NCBI GenBank assembly: GCA_027486345.1 | Contig: JAIXPH010000059.1 | Location: 1 to 64,000 of the forward strand | DNA from: Paracoccaceae bacterium | Lineage (GTDB): Bacteria; Pseudomonadota; Alphaproteobacteria; Rhodobacterales; Rhodobacteraceae | Length of the DNA stretch: 64,000 nt | Reading direction: 5' to 3' | Shown: positions 45,468 through 54,035 of the stretch, piece by piece | How positions within the stretch are numbered: the first letter of the stretch is position 1 | Layout: the number at the start of each line of letters is the position of its first letter | Program-made: the position numbers and the translations under genes | Notes under the pieces: generated by a model | Told to the model about the DNA's origin: nothing | The model's database searches: none | Seen by the model: only the letters and a program-made list of their open reading frames with translations

Positions 45468-47546
45468 ATGGCCAGAATTGGTGTCGATGTCGGCGGGACA
45501 AACACCGACCTCGTTCTCGAATGCGCGGGCGGCGTGTTCTATCACAAGGTGCCGACCACGCTGAAAAACCAGTCCATCGGGGTGGTGCAAGGGGTGCAGG
45601 GCATCTGCGCCAAGGCTGGCATCCCGACCTCCGAGGTGGAGACCATCGTGCATGGCACCACCACGGCGACGAACATCACCATTGAGCACAACGGCGCGGA
45701 CTGCGGGATGATCACGACCGAAGGGTTCCGCGATATCCTGCATATCGGGCGGCACAAGCGGCCCTATAACTTCAGCCTCCATTTCGACGTGCCGTGGCAG
45801 AGCCAGCCCTTAGTCAAGCGCCGCAACCGGATTTCCGTGGCCGAACGCGTCCTGCCACCGACCGGCGAGGTGGTGACGCCCCTGGATGAAGCCGCCGTGC
45901 GCGCGGCCTGTGCCGTGTTCAAGCGGCGGGGGATCAATTCGGTCGTCATCGGCTTCATGTTCGCCTTCCTGAACGACGCGCATGAGGTGCGGGCCAAGGA
46001 AATCGTGCTGCAAGAGATGCCCGACGCCTATGTCACCCTGTCGTCCGAGGTGGCCAAGGTGATGCGGGAATACGAACGCTTCTCGACCGCGGCGATGAAT
46101 TGCTATGTCGGCCCCAAGACGGCGTTTTACCTGCGCGATCTGGACTCAAGGCTGCGCGAGGCGGGCGTGACCTCAAAACTGCGGATCATGCAGTCGAATG
46201 GCGGTGTGTCCACCGTCGATGCCTGTGCCAAGCGGCCCATCCGCATCCTGATGTCCGGCCCTGCGGGGGGCGTCATCGGGGGCGCATCCGAAGGCGCGAT
46301 GGCGGGTGAGGCGAATATCATCACCGTCGATATCGGCGGCACCTCGGCGGATATCTCCACCATCCCCGGCGGGGTGGTCAAGATCATGAACCCGCGCGAC
46401 ACCTATGTGTCGGGCCATCCCGTGCTGACGCCGATGATCGATCTGGTCACCATCGGCGCGGGTGGCGGATCGGTGGCCTTTATCGATGAGGCCGGGGCGT
46501 TTCACGTCGGTCCCCGCTCTGCCGGATCAGAACCGGGACCGGCCTGCTATGGGCGCGGTGGCACCGAACCCACCGTCACCGACGCGCAAATCGTGCTGGG
46601 ACGGTTGGACCCGGATATGGCCTTGGGCGGAGATCTGAAGCTGGATGCCTCGCTGTCCTTCAAGGCGATCGAGGACAAGATTGCCCGCCCGCTAGGCCTT
46701 TCGGTCACCGATGCGGCGCTGGGGATCATCCGCATCATCAACAACAACATGGCGCTGGCGATCCGGTCAAACTCGGTCGCGCGGGGGATTGATCCGCGGG
46801 CCTTTTCGATCATGCCCTTTGGCGGCGCTGGCCCCCTGCATGGCGTGGCCCTGGCCGAGGCGATGGCCTGCAAGGATGTGATCGTCCCCGTCGCCCCCGG
46901 CATCACCGCCGCTGTGGGCCTTTTGAAAACCGATCTGCAGTATGAGCATACCGAAGCGGTGATCGTGGAATTGAACCGCGCCACGGATGCCGACTTTGCC
47001 CGCATCAACGCCGCCGTCAGCCTTTTGCGCGAGCGGGTGCAGGCGGAACTGGACGGCGATGGCATCGCGCGGGATCAGCAGACGGTCACCGTCATCGCTG
47101 AATGCCGTTATCAGGGGCAGGGGTTCGAGTTGCGCGCCGCCATGCCGGAAGGGGCGGTGACGGCAGAGAACCGGCACCTGATCGCCGACAGTTTCCACGA
47201 CCAGCACCAGCAGGATTACGGTTACAGCTACCGCACGGCCGAGGTGGAGTTGATCACCCTGCGCGCCATCGGGTCTGCCACGGTGCGGCGGATCGAGATT
47301 CCGACGATTTCCAAGACGGATGGGTCCAGCATCGACCGCGCCCTGATGTTCGTGCGCCCGACCACCTTTGACGATGGCCGCAGGCTGGACACCCCGCGCT
47401 ATGACCGCACCAAGCTCTTGGCCGGGGATCGCGTGCCGGGGCCTGCACTCCTGCACCAGCACAACGCCACCACGCTGATCCCGCCCGGCTATGTGGCCGA
47501 GACGCTGGACTACGGCAACACCCGCATCCGCCCGGTCGGCGCGTAA
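45468..47546 (+). CDS. hyuA: Hydantoinase/oxoprolinase subunit A, copy 1
   Basis: A 692-residue ASKHA-fold ATPase subunit of the HyuA / N-methylhydantoinase A family, which activates a cyclic amide by phosphorylation. Phosphate motif 1 is DVGGTNTD (residues 7-14), phosphate motif 2 is DIGGTSAD (288-295) and the adenosine motif is FGGAGPLHG (451-459). I chose the ATG at 45468, 8 bases after AGGAG; the GTG at 45459 is less likely. It forms a pair with hyuB1, and the upstream amidase suggests cyclic ureides such as N-methylhydantoin as substrate. Confidence 0.9.
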   Translation: MARIGVDVGGTNTDLVLECAGGVFYHKVPTTLKNQSIGVVQGVQGICAKAGIPTSEVETIVHGTTTATNITIEHNGADCGMITTEGFRDILHIGRHKRPYNFSLHFDVPWQSQPLVKRRNRISVAERVLPPTGEVVTPLDEAAVRAACAVFKRRGINSVVIGFMFAFLNDAHEVRAKEIVLQEMPDAYVTLSSEVAKVMREYERFSTAAMNCYVGPKTAFYLRDLDSRLREAGVTSKLRIMQSNGGVSTVDACAKRPIRILMSGPAGGVIGGASEGAMAGEANIITVDIGGTSADISTIPGGVVKIMNPRDTYVSGHPVLTPMIDLVTIGAGGGSVAFIDEAGAFHVGPRSAGSEPGPACYGRGGTEPTVTDAQIVLGRLDPDMALGGDLKLDASLSFKAIEDKIARPLGLSVTDAALGIIRIINNNMALAIRSNSVARGIDPRAFSIMPFGGAGPLHGVALAEAMACKDVIVPVAPGITAAVGLLKTDLQYEHTEAVIVELNRATDADFARINAAVSLLRERVQAELDGDGIARDQQTVTVIAECRYQGQGFELRAAMPEGAVTAENRHLIADSFHDQHQQDYGYSYRTAEVELITLRAIGSATVRRIEIPTISKTDGSSIDRALMFVRPTTFDDGRRLDTPRYDRTKLLAGDRVPGPALLHQHNATTLIPPGYVAETLDYGNTRIRPVGA

Positions 47547-47553
47547 GGAGGCC

Positions 47554-49338
47554 ATGATGAACCAGATGACCAATCCCGCCGCCACCGTCGATCCGATCAC
47601 GCTGCAAGTGATCCGGGGCAGTTTTGAAACCATCGCCGAAGAGATGGGGCATGTCCTTTACCGCATGTCCTTCTCGTCCATCATCCGCGAAAGCCAGGAC
47701 CTTGGCGCGGGGCTGTTTGATGTGAATTTCAACACGCTCTGCGAGTCCGAATCCACGCCGATGCATATCGGCTCGATTCCCGGCTATCTGCGCGGCATCG
47801 CCCAGACGCTGGAGGATGACGAATGGTATGAGGGCGATGTCGTCGTCCACAACCACCCTTACTACGGCGCATCCCACACGCCCGATCTTGCCATCGTGGT
47901 GCCGGTGTTCTTTCAGGGCCGTCTGGTGGGCTTTGCGGGAAATACCGCGCATCACGTGGATATTGGCGCGGCGACACCGGGGCTGATCATCGACGTGCCG
48001 GATGTCTTTGCCGAAGGGATGCTGTTCGCAGGCACCAAGCTTTACCGCAAGCATGAACCCAACAACGCCATGTGGAACTACATCCGCCGCAACAGCCGCG
48101 CGGCGGGGCAGTTGGTGATGGATATTGAGGCGCAAGTCGCCTCGGCCCGTCTGGGGGCCAAGCGGTTTGTGGAACTGCTCGAGAAATACGGCGAGCCGCT
48201 GGTGTTCGCTGCCGCCAATCAGTTGATGGATTATGCCGAACGCATGACCCGCCAGCGCATCAGCGAAATCCCGGATGGCGATTACACGGCTGAGGGGTGG
48301 CTGGATGACGATGGCCGCAACCGCGACAAGCAGTTGAAGGTCAAGGTCACCATCCGCGTGCGCGGCGATGAGGTTGAGGTGGACCTGACAGGCTCTGCCG
48401 ACCAGACGCCGACCGCCTATAACGTGCCCTTTGAGGGGTCCACCAAAGTTGCCGCCTATGCCGGGTTCCGCAAGTTGCTGTTGGACGCTGCGACATCGGA
48501 TCTGCGGGTGCCATCGAATGAGGGATCGTTCCGCCCGATCAAGGTGACGGCCCCCTTGGGATCGATCTTCAACCCCAAAGCCCCGGCCAGTGCCGAGGCC
48601 CGGTTCACCCAATGCAACCGCATGATTGACTTGATCATCCGCGCCTTGGCCCCTGTCATGCCGGATCGGGTGATCGCAGGAAGCTCCGCCTCGATCAGCT
48701 TTGCCGCCTATTCCGGGGTGCGGCCTTCGGGGGATTACTGGGTGTTTCTTGAGGTGAACGAGGGCGCCTATGGTGGCCGTCCTCGGTCAGATGGCCCGGA
48801 TTCCATTGACAACCTGATGGCCAACACCCGCAACAACCCGCTGGAAGATCTGGCGATGCACATCCCGATGATCTGCGACCGCTATGAGCTGCGCGATGAT
48901 CTGCCGCCGGGTGCCGGGGAGTTTCGCGGAGGGATTGGTGTCGTCAAATCCCAGCGCGTGCTGACCCCCGCCTTTATCACCCACGAATCCGAGCGCCATA
49001 CCGACGCGCCTTGGGGCATCTTTGGCGGGCATGACGGCACGGTGGGGCGCTGCACCATCACCAACCCCGGCAAACCGGGCGAGGTGCGGGACATGTATTC
49101 CAAATTCTCAGGGTTGGCGGTGCAGGCCGATGACGTCATGACCTATTACAGCCCCAATGGCGGCGGGTATGGCGATCCCCTGAACCGCCCGCCGGTCAAG
49201 GTGCTGGAGGATGTGCTCGACGGCTTTTGCCCGCTGGCCCATGCCCGCGACGTTTACGGCGTTGTGGTGGACCTTGCGGCGGAAACTGTGGACATGGCCG
49301 CTACGGATGCCCTGCGTGCCGCGATGCGGCCGGGGTGA
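47554..49338 (+). CDS. hyuB: Hydantoinase/oxoprolinase subunit B, copy 1
   Basis: A 594-residue HyuB-family catalytic subunit that acts with HyuA in ATP-dependent opening of cyclic amides. It starts at ATG 47554 after an AAGGAGG site (MNQMTNPAATVDPITLQVIR). The conserved N-terminal loop reads HNHPYYGASHTPD (N100-H101-P102), not the family's common NDP...GGTH form; HHVDIGAATPGL follows. The C-terminal PNGGGYGDPLNRPP is typical. It ends before a terminator, so amidase-hyuA1-hyuB1 forms the first transcription unit of the island. Confidence 0.9.
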   Translation: MMNQMTNPAATVDPITLQVIRGSFETIAEEMGHVLYRMSFSSIIRESQDLGAGLFDVNFNTLCESESTPMHIGSIPGYLRGIAQTLEDDEWYEGDVVVHNHPYYGASHTPDLAIVVPVFFQGRLVGFAGNTAHHVDIGAATPGLIIDVPDVFAEGMLFAGTKLYRKHEPNNAMWNYIRRNSRAAGQLVMDIEAQVASARLGAKRFVELLEKYGEPLVFAAANQLMDYAERMTRQRISEIPDGDYTAEGWLDDDGRNRDKQLKVKVTIRVRGDEVEVDLTGSADQTPTAYNVPFEGSTKVAAYAGFRKLLLDAATSDLRVPSNEGSFRPIKVTAPLGSIFNPKAPASAEARFTQCNRMIDLIIRALAPVMPDRVIAGSSASISFAAYSGVRPSGDYWVFLEVNEGAYGGRPRSDGPDSIDNLMANTRNNPLEDLAMHIPMICDRYELRDDLPPGAGEFRGGIGVVKSQRVLTPAFITHESERHTDAPWGIFGGHDGTVGRCTITNPGKPGEVRDMYSKFSGLAVQADDVMTYYSPNGGGYGDPLNRPPVKVLEDVLDGFCPLAHARDVYGVVVDLAAETVDMAATDALRAAMRPG

Positions 49339-49388
49339 CCCGACGGCGGGATGCCGCAATGCTCCCCAAAGGCAGGCATCCCGAACTT

Positions 49389-49415
49389 CGGCCCGCGCGT
49401 TGCGGGCCGCTTTCT
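49389..49415 (+). terminator. Intrinsic terminator after hyuB1
   Basis: The stem CGGCCCGC (49389-49396) / GCGGGCCG (49402-49409), with a 5-nt loop, is followed by CTTTCTT. It lies 50 bases after the hyuB1 stop and separates this unit from the CoA-transferase gene. Confidence 0.7.
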
Positions 49416-49454
49416 TGCGTCATGACCCCGCGCGATAGCTGCATCCGCGCCTGA

Positions 49455-49476
49455 CTATTTCCCTGCGGCGGGAATA
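49455..49476 (+). promoter_or_regulatory. Candidate operator upstream of the CoA-transferase gene
   Basis: CTATTTCCCTGCGGCG (49455-49470) overlaps an imperfect inverted repeat (TATTTCCC and GGGAATA arms, 49456-49476), about 40 bases before the CoA-transferase start. A near copy, CTATCCCCTGCGGCG, lies at 51697-51711 upstream of hyuA2. This suggests one regulator for both units. Confidence 0.4.
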
Positions 49477-49514
49477 CCTGCGACCAATGGCGCAAGGCCG
49501 TTGGGGAACACAGC

Positions 49515-50642
49515 ATGACCGGACGCGATCTGGAGGGGCTATTGGTCGTCGCCTTGGAACAGGCGGTCGCCGCCCCCTTGGCTACGGCGCGGCTGGCCGA
49601 TGCCGGGGCGCGGGTGATCAAGATCGAACGGCCCGAGGGCGATTTCGCCCGCGGCTATGACCGCTTGGTGCATGGCGAAAGCGCCTATTTCGTCTGGCTC
49701 AATCGCGGGAAAGAGTCGATCTGTCTGGACCTGCGCCAGAGAGGCGATCTGGCGATCCTGCATCGGATGGCGGCGCAGGCGGATGTGTTTATCCAGAACC
49801 TTGGGCCGGGGGCGGCGGATCGGCTGGGGCTGGGGTATGAGGCGGTCAGGGACTCGAACCCCGGTCTGATCCATGTGTCGATCACGGGCTATGGCTCGGA
49901 TGGCCCATATCGCGACCAAAAGGCCTATGACATGCTGATCCAGGGCGAGAGTGGGCTCTTGTCGATCAACGGCACGGCTGAGGGTGCCGCGCGGGTGGGC
50001 ATCTCTGTCTGCGACATCGCGGCGGGCGAGACGGCCTTTGCCGCGATCCTGCAATCCCTTTTGGCGCGGGGCCGCACGGGGCAGGGGCGGGCGGTGGAGG
50101 TGTCGTTGTTTCACACGATGGCCGATTGGATGAATGTCCCGCACCTGCAAGCGCATTACGGCAAGGCCCCCCCGGCGCGGGTGGGGCTGCAACATCCCAC
50201 CATCGCGCCCTATGGGGCCTTTGCTTGCGCCGATGGGCGGCAGGTGCTGCTATCGGTGCAAAGTGATCGGGAATGGGCCGTCATGGCCGATAAGGTGCTG
50301 GGCCAGCCCGACCTTGCCCGCGATCCGCGCTATGCCACCAATGTGGCCCGCGTGGCACATCGGGATCAGATTGACGCGCTGATTGCGCCTGTTTTGGCAG
50401 TACTGGAGCGTGAGGCTGCGATGGGCCTTTTGGGAGCGGCAGGCATCGCCTGCGGGCGGCTGTCCGATCTGGATGATCTGGCGCAGCATCCGCAGGCAAA
50501 GCGCGTCACGGTGGGCAGCCCCACCGGCGCGGTAGAGATGATGGCGCGCGGCGTGCGCCTGCCCGAGGGGGCCATTGCCGCGGGCGATGTTCCGGCGCTG
50601 GACCAGCATGGGGCTGCGCTGCGGGCGGAATTTGCGGAATGA
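49515..50642 (+). CDS. CaiB/BaiF family III CoA-transferase
   Basis: A 375-residue family III CoA-transferase. The N-terminal region has the family pattern LEQAVAAPLATARLADAGAR and VIKIERPEGD. D139, in AYDMLIQGESGL, is the expected catalytic Asp that forms the acyl-anhydride with the substrate. Substrates in the family vary (carnitine, formyl/oxalyl, mesaconyl and succinyl groups). It heads a two-gene unit with the D-carbamoylase, so it may activate an acid produced by the island. Confidence 0.88.
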   Translation: MTGRDLEGLLVVALEQAVAAPLATARLADAGARVIKIERPEGDFARGYDRLVHGESAYFVWLNRGKESICLDLRQRGDLAILHRMAAQADVFIQNLGPGAADRLGLGYEAVRDSNPGLIHVSITGYGSDGPYRDQKAYDMLIQGESGLLSINGTAEGAARVGISVCDIAAGETAFAAILQSLLARGRTGQGRAVEVSLFHTMADWMNVPHLQAHYGKAPPARVGLQHPTIAPYGAFACADGRQVLLSVQSDREWAVMADKVLGQPDLARDPRYATNVARVAHRDQIDALIAPVLAVLEREAAMGLLGAAGIACGRLSDLDDLAQHPQAKRVTVGSPTGAVEMMARGVRLPEGAIAAGDVPALDQHGAALRAEFAE

Positions 50643-50658
50643 ACCAACGGGGGACCCC

Positions 50659-51597
50659 ATGGCACGCCACCTGATCACCGCCGCCGCCCAGATGGGGCCA
50701 ATCTCGCGCACTGAGACCCGCGCCGATACAGTCCGCCGTCTGTTGGATATGATGCACGAGGCAAAGTCGCGCGGGGCGGATCTGGTGGTGTTCACCGAAC
50801 TCGCTCTGACCACCTTTTTCCCGCGCTGGATGATCGAGGATGAGGCGGAGCTGGACAGCTACTATGAGGCCTCCATGCCATCCCCCGCCACGCAACCGCT
50901 GTTCGATGCGGCGGTGGAACTGGGGATCGGCTTCAACCTTGGCTATGCCGAGTTGATCCATGAGGGCGGGGTGAAGCGCAGGTTCAACACCTCAATCCTT
51001 GTCGACAAGACGGGGCGTATCATCGGCAAATACCGCAAGGTGCATCTGCCGGGGCATGCGGAACCGCAGCCGGGGCGGGCCTTTCAGCATCTGGAAAAGC
51101 GCTACTTTGAACCTGGCGATCTTGGGTTCCCCGTGTTCCGGGGCTTTGGCGGCATCATGGGCATGGCGATCTGCAATGATCGGCGCTGGCCGGAAACCTA
51201 TCGCGTCATGGGCTTGCAGGGCGTGGATATGGTCATGCTGGGCTACAACACTCCCTTTGACCATACCGGGGATGAGGCCGTGAACAGCCTGACCCTGTTC
51301 CACAATCACCTGTCGATGCAGGCGGGGGCCTATCAGAACGCCACTTGGGTGGTCGGCACCGCCAAATGCGGCACCGAGGAGGGGTCAAAGATGGGCGGCC
51401 AAAGTGTCATCATCGCGCCTTCGGGCGAGATTGTGGCCCAAGCCGTGTCGGTGGAGGATGAGGTGATCACCGCGAAATGTGACCTCGACATGGGGCGCAT
51501 CTACAAGGAGACGATCTTCAACTTTGCCCGCCACCGCAGGCCCGAGCATTACCGTCTGATCACCGAACGCACCGGGGCGATTCTGCCGCCGGAGTGA
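50659..51597 (+). CDS. N-carbamoyl-D-amino-acid hydrolase (nitrilase superfamily)
   Basis: A 312-residue nitrilase-fold amidohydrolase. From the ATG at 50659 the catalytic triad is E47 (VFTELALTTFF), K127 (KYRKVHLPGHAE) and C172 (MAICNDRRWPE). H129, H144 and H215 are also present. All of these numbers equal those reported for the Agrobacterium D-carbamoylase (about 304 residues), so the assignment is strong. It cleaves N-carbamoyl-D-amino acids to D-amino acid, CO2 and ammonia. A terminator follows 30 bases after the stop. Confidence 0.93.
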   Translation: MARHLITAAAQMGPISRTETRADTVRRLLDMMHEAKSRGADLVVFTELALTTFFPRWMIEDEAELDSYYEASMPSPATQPLFDAAVELGIGFNLGYAELIHEGGVKRRFNTSILVDKTGRIIGKYRKVHLPGHAEPQPGRAFQHLEKRYFEPGDLGFPVFRGFGGIMGMAICNDRRWPETYRVMGLQGVDMVMLGYNTPFDHTGDEAVNSLTLFHNHLSMQAGAYQNATWVVGTAKCGTEEGSKMGGQSVIIAPSGEIVAQAVSVEDEVITAKCDLDMGRIYKETIFNFARHRRPEHYRLITERTGAILPPE

Positions 51598-51626
51598 TCC
51601 CTCGGCTTTCGCGTTGAAACAGAGCG

Positions 51627-51653
51627 GACCCCGGTCGAAAGCCGGGGTCTTTT
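51627..51653 (+). terminator. Intrinsic terminator after the D-carbamoylase gene
   Basis: The stem GACCCCGG (51627-51634) / CCGGGGTC (51642-51649), with a 7-nt loop, is followed by TTTT and a T-rich stretch. It lies 29 bases after the carbamoylase stop and ends the CoA-transferase/carbamoylase transcript. Confidence 0.88.
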
Positions 51654-51696
51654 GCTTTTGCCGGGGGCACCCTTTGCGGATATTGCATGAAACCAG

Positions 51697-51711
51697 CTAT
51701 CCCCTGCGGCG
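51697..51711 (+). promoter_or_regulatory. Candidate operator upstream of hyuA2
   Basis: CTATCCCCTGCGGCG differs from the 16-base element at 49455-49470 by one missing T and one T/C change. It lies about 220 bases upstream of hyuA2. Confidence 0.35.
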
Positions 51712-51932
51712 ATGGAGTGGCCGTTTTCCCTGCCGTATCAGCATGGCGCATCGCGAAAAGCCGTTGTTTTGTTGCGCCTTGCGCGGGGGCCTTTACCGTC
51801 TGACCCGGCGCAGAGCGGCACAGACAGCGCCAAGCGGTATGCAAAATCCTCTTTGGCGTTGGGCGCGGCCATGTCTCAATCACCCCAACATCGGGCCGCG
51901 TGGCGGACCCGACCAAAAGGGAGTGATCGGCC

Positions 51933-54032
51933 ATGATACGGGTGGGCGTTGATGTCGGCGGCACGTTCACGGACCTCGTGCTCGAACGATCCGAGGCCGG
52001 GGGACGGCAGCAGGTCTTTACGCACAAGGTCAGCAGCACCGTGGCCGACCAATCCATCGGGGTGGTCAAGGGCGTAGTTGAGTTGTGCGCCATCGCAGGC
52101 ATCCAGCCCGCCCAGATCGACACGCTGTTTCACGGCACCACGGTGGCGACCAACATCGTGATCGAACGCAACGGGGCCGAGGTGGGGATGATCACCACCA
52201 AAGGCTTCCGCGACATCCTGCACATGGCCCGCCACAAGCGCCCGCATAATTTCTCGCTGCAATTCGATGTGCCGTGGCAATCTTCGCCGCTGATCAAACG
52301 GCGTAACCGGATTGTGGTGGATGAACGCATCCTGCCGCCGGATGGCCGCGTGGAAACCAAGTTGGCCGAGGATCAAGTCGAACGCGCGGCGGAGCTTTTT
52401 GCCGAACGCGGGCTAGAGGCGGTCGTGATCGGCTTTCTGTTCAGCTTCCTGAACAATGACCACGAACTTCGCGCGGCCGAGATTGTGCGCCGCGTGATGC
52501 CCGATGCCTTTGTCTGCGCCTCATCAGAAGTGGTCAGCGCGATCCGGGAATACGAACGCTTCTCGACCGCCGCGATGAACGCTTATATCGGCCCCAGAAC
52601 CCGCCGCTATCTGGACAACCTGCAACGGCGGCTGGTTGAGGCCGGGGTGACCGCCCCCGTGCGTATCATGCAATCCAATGGCGGCATCGGCACGGTCGAA
52701 CAGGCCAGCCGCAATCCGGTGGGTCTGCTGCTGTCCGGTCCCGCGGGCGGCGTCATCGGCGGGCGCTGGACGGGTGAGGCCTGCGATCAGCGCGACATCA
52801 TCACCATCGACATCGGCGGCACCTCTGCCGATATCAGCGTGATCCGCGAGGGTCAGTTGACCATCAAGAACCCGCGCGATACCGAAGTGGCGCATCTCCC
52901 GGTCCTCGTGCCGATGATCGACATTGACGCCATCGGGGCCGGTGGTGGCTCCATCGCCTATGTCGACAGCGGCGGCGCTTTTCGCGTGGGGCCGAAATCG
53001 GCGGGGGCAGAGCCGGGACCGGCCTGCTATGGCAAGGGCGGCACGCTGCCCACGGTGACCGATGCGCAGGTGGTCTTGGGCCGTCTGGACCCGGAGCATT
53101 TCCTTGGCGGGGGCCTCGCGATTGATCCGGCGCTGTCGGAACAGGCGATCCGCTCGCATCTGGCCGATCCCCTTGGCCTGTCCGTCAAGGATGCCGCTTT
53201 GGGCGTGCTTCGCATCATCAACAACACGATGGCGCTGTCCATCGCGTCAAACTCGGTCGCGCGGGGGATTGATCCGCGCAACTACAGCCTGATGGCCTTT
53301 GGCGGTGCGGGGCCTTTGCACGGTGTGGCCTTGGGAGAGATCATTGCGGCCAAGAACGTGATTTCCCCGCTGCATCCCGGCATCACGGCGGCGATGGGGC
53401 TGCTGGTCACGGAACCGCGTTATGAATTCACCCAATCGGCGCTGACCATCCTGCAATCGGGGACGGCGGCGGATTTCGCCACGGTCACGGCGGTGTTTGA
53501 CAAGCTGCAAGCCGATGCGGCGGCGCAACTGGCCTCGGACGGTATCCCTGCCGAACGGCAGAAGTTCGAACGCATCGCCGAATGCCGCTATGTCGGCCAA
53601 GGGTTTGAACTCCGCGTCGCGGTACCCGATGGGCCGTTCACGGCGGACACCGCAGGGCAGGTGGCCCGCGCCTTCTTTGCCGTTCACCGTACCGAATACG
53701 GGCATGCGTTTGAGGATCAGGCTGTGCAGATGGTCACCTTGCGGGTGATCGGCTCGTCTGCCTCGGATACGCTGCGCCTGCCGCCGCTGGAAAAGGGCGG
53801 CCGTCGCAACCCGTCCGAGGCCGCGCTTTACGCACGCCCCACCACCTTTGACGATGGCGCGACGATCCAGACCCCGCGCTTTGACCGCCTGAAACTGCGT
53901 GCTGCGGATACTGTGGCGGGGCCTGCGGTGATCGTGCAGCAAAATTCCACCACCATCGTGCCGCCGGGCTTTATCGCCACGGTGATGAAACTGGGGGATC
54001 TGGTGATCGCCCGCGCCGGACAGGAGGGTTGA
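51933..54032 (+). CDS. hyuA: Hydantoinase/oxoprolinase subunit A, copy 2
   Basis: A 699-residue ASKHA-fold ATPase subunit, a close paralogue of copy 1. Motifs are DVGGTFTD (residues 7-14), DIGGTSAD (293-300) and FGGAGPLHG (456-464). It shares identical DNA blocks with hyuA1, for example 33 bases at 53246-53278. It pairs with hyuB2 three bases downstream, then LysR, a flavin reductase and a hydratase-like gene. A different cyclic amide from copy 1 is likely, since the neighbours differ. Confidence 0.9.
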   Translation: MIRVGVDVGGTFTDLVLERSEAGGRQQVFTHKVSSTVADQSIGVVKGVVELCAIAGIQPAQIDTLFHGTTVATNIVIERNGAEVGMITTKGFRDILHMARHKRPHNFSLQFDVPWQSSPLIKRRNRIVVDERILPPDGRVETKLAEDQVERAAELFAERGLEAVVIGFLFSFLNNDHELRAAEIVRRVMPDAFVCASSEVVSAIREYERFSTAAMNAYIGPRTRRYLDNLQRRLVEAGVTAPVRIMQSNGGIGTVEQASRNPVGLLLSGPAGGVIGGRWTGEACDQRDIITIDIGGTSADISVIREGQLTIKNPRDTEVAHLPVLVPMIDIDAIGAGGGSIAYVDSGGAFRVGPKSAGAEPGPACYGKGGTLPTVTDAQVVLGRLDPEHFLGGGLAIDPALSEQAIRSHLADPLGLSVKDAALGVLRIINNTMALSIASNSVARGIDPRNYSLMAFGGAGPLHGVALGEIIAAKNVISPLHPGITAAMGLLVTEPRYEFTQSALTILQSGTAADFATVTAVFDKLQADAAAQLASDGIPAERQKFERIAECRYVGQGFELRVAVPDGPFTADTAGQVARAFFAVHRTEYGHAFEDQAVQMVTLRVIGSSASDTLRLPPLEKGGRRNPSEAALYARPTTFDDGATIQTPRFDRLKLRAADTVAGPAVIVQQNSTTIVPPGFIATVMKLGDLVIARAGQEG

Positions 54033-54035
54033 GCC

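Larger units (their letters stand above)
51598..51932 (+). other. Intergenic region before the second hyuAB unit
   Basis: This 335-bp gap has a terminator at 51627-51653, then a non-coding stretch with the CTATCCCCTGCGGCG motif at 51697-51711 and a short AT-richer patch near 51681-51695. The short plus-strand frames in it look like noise. The promoter for hyuA2 should lie between 51680 and 51900. Confidence 0.6.

Noticed and set aside
51614-51952. Small plus-strand ORFs in the gap before hyuA2
   Set aside because: The gap has a terminator and promoter-like features; the frames start inside the terminator region, lack ribosome sites and give odd Arg-rich products.
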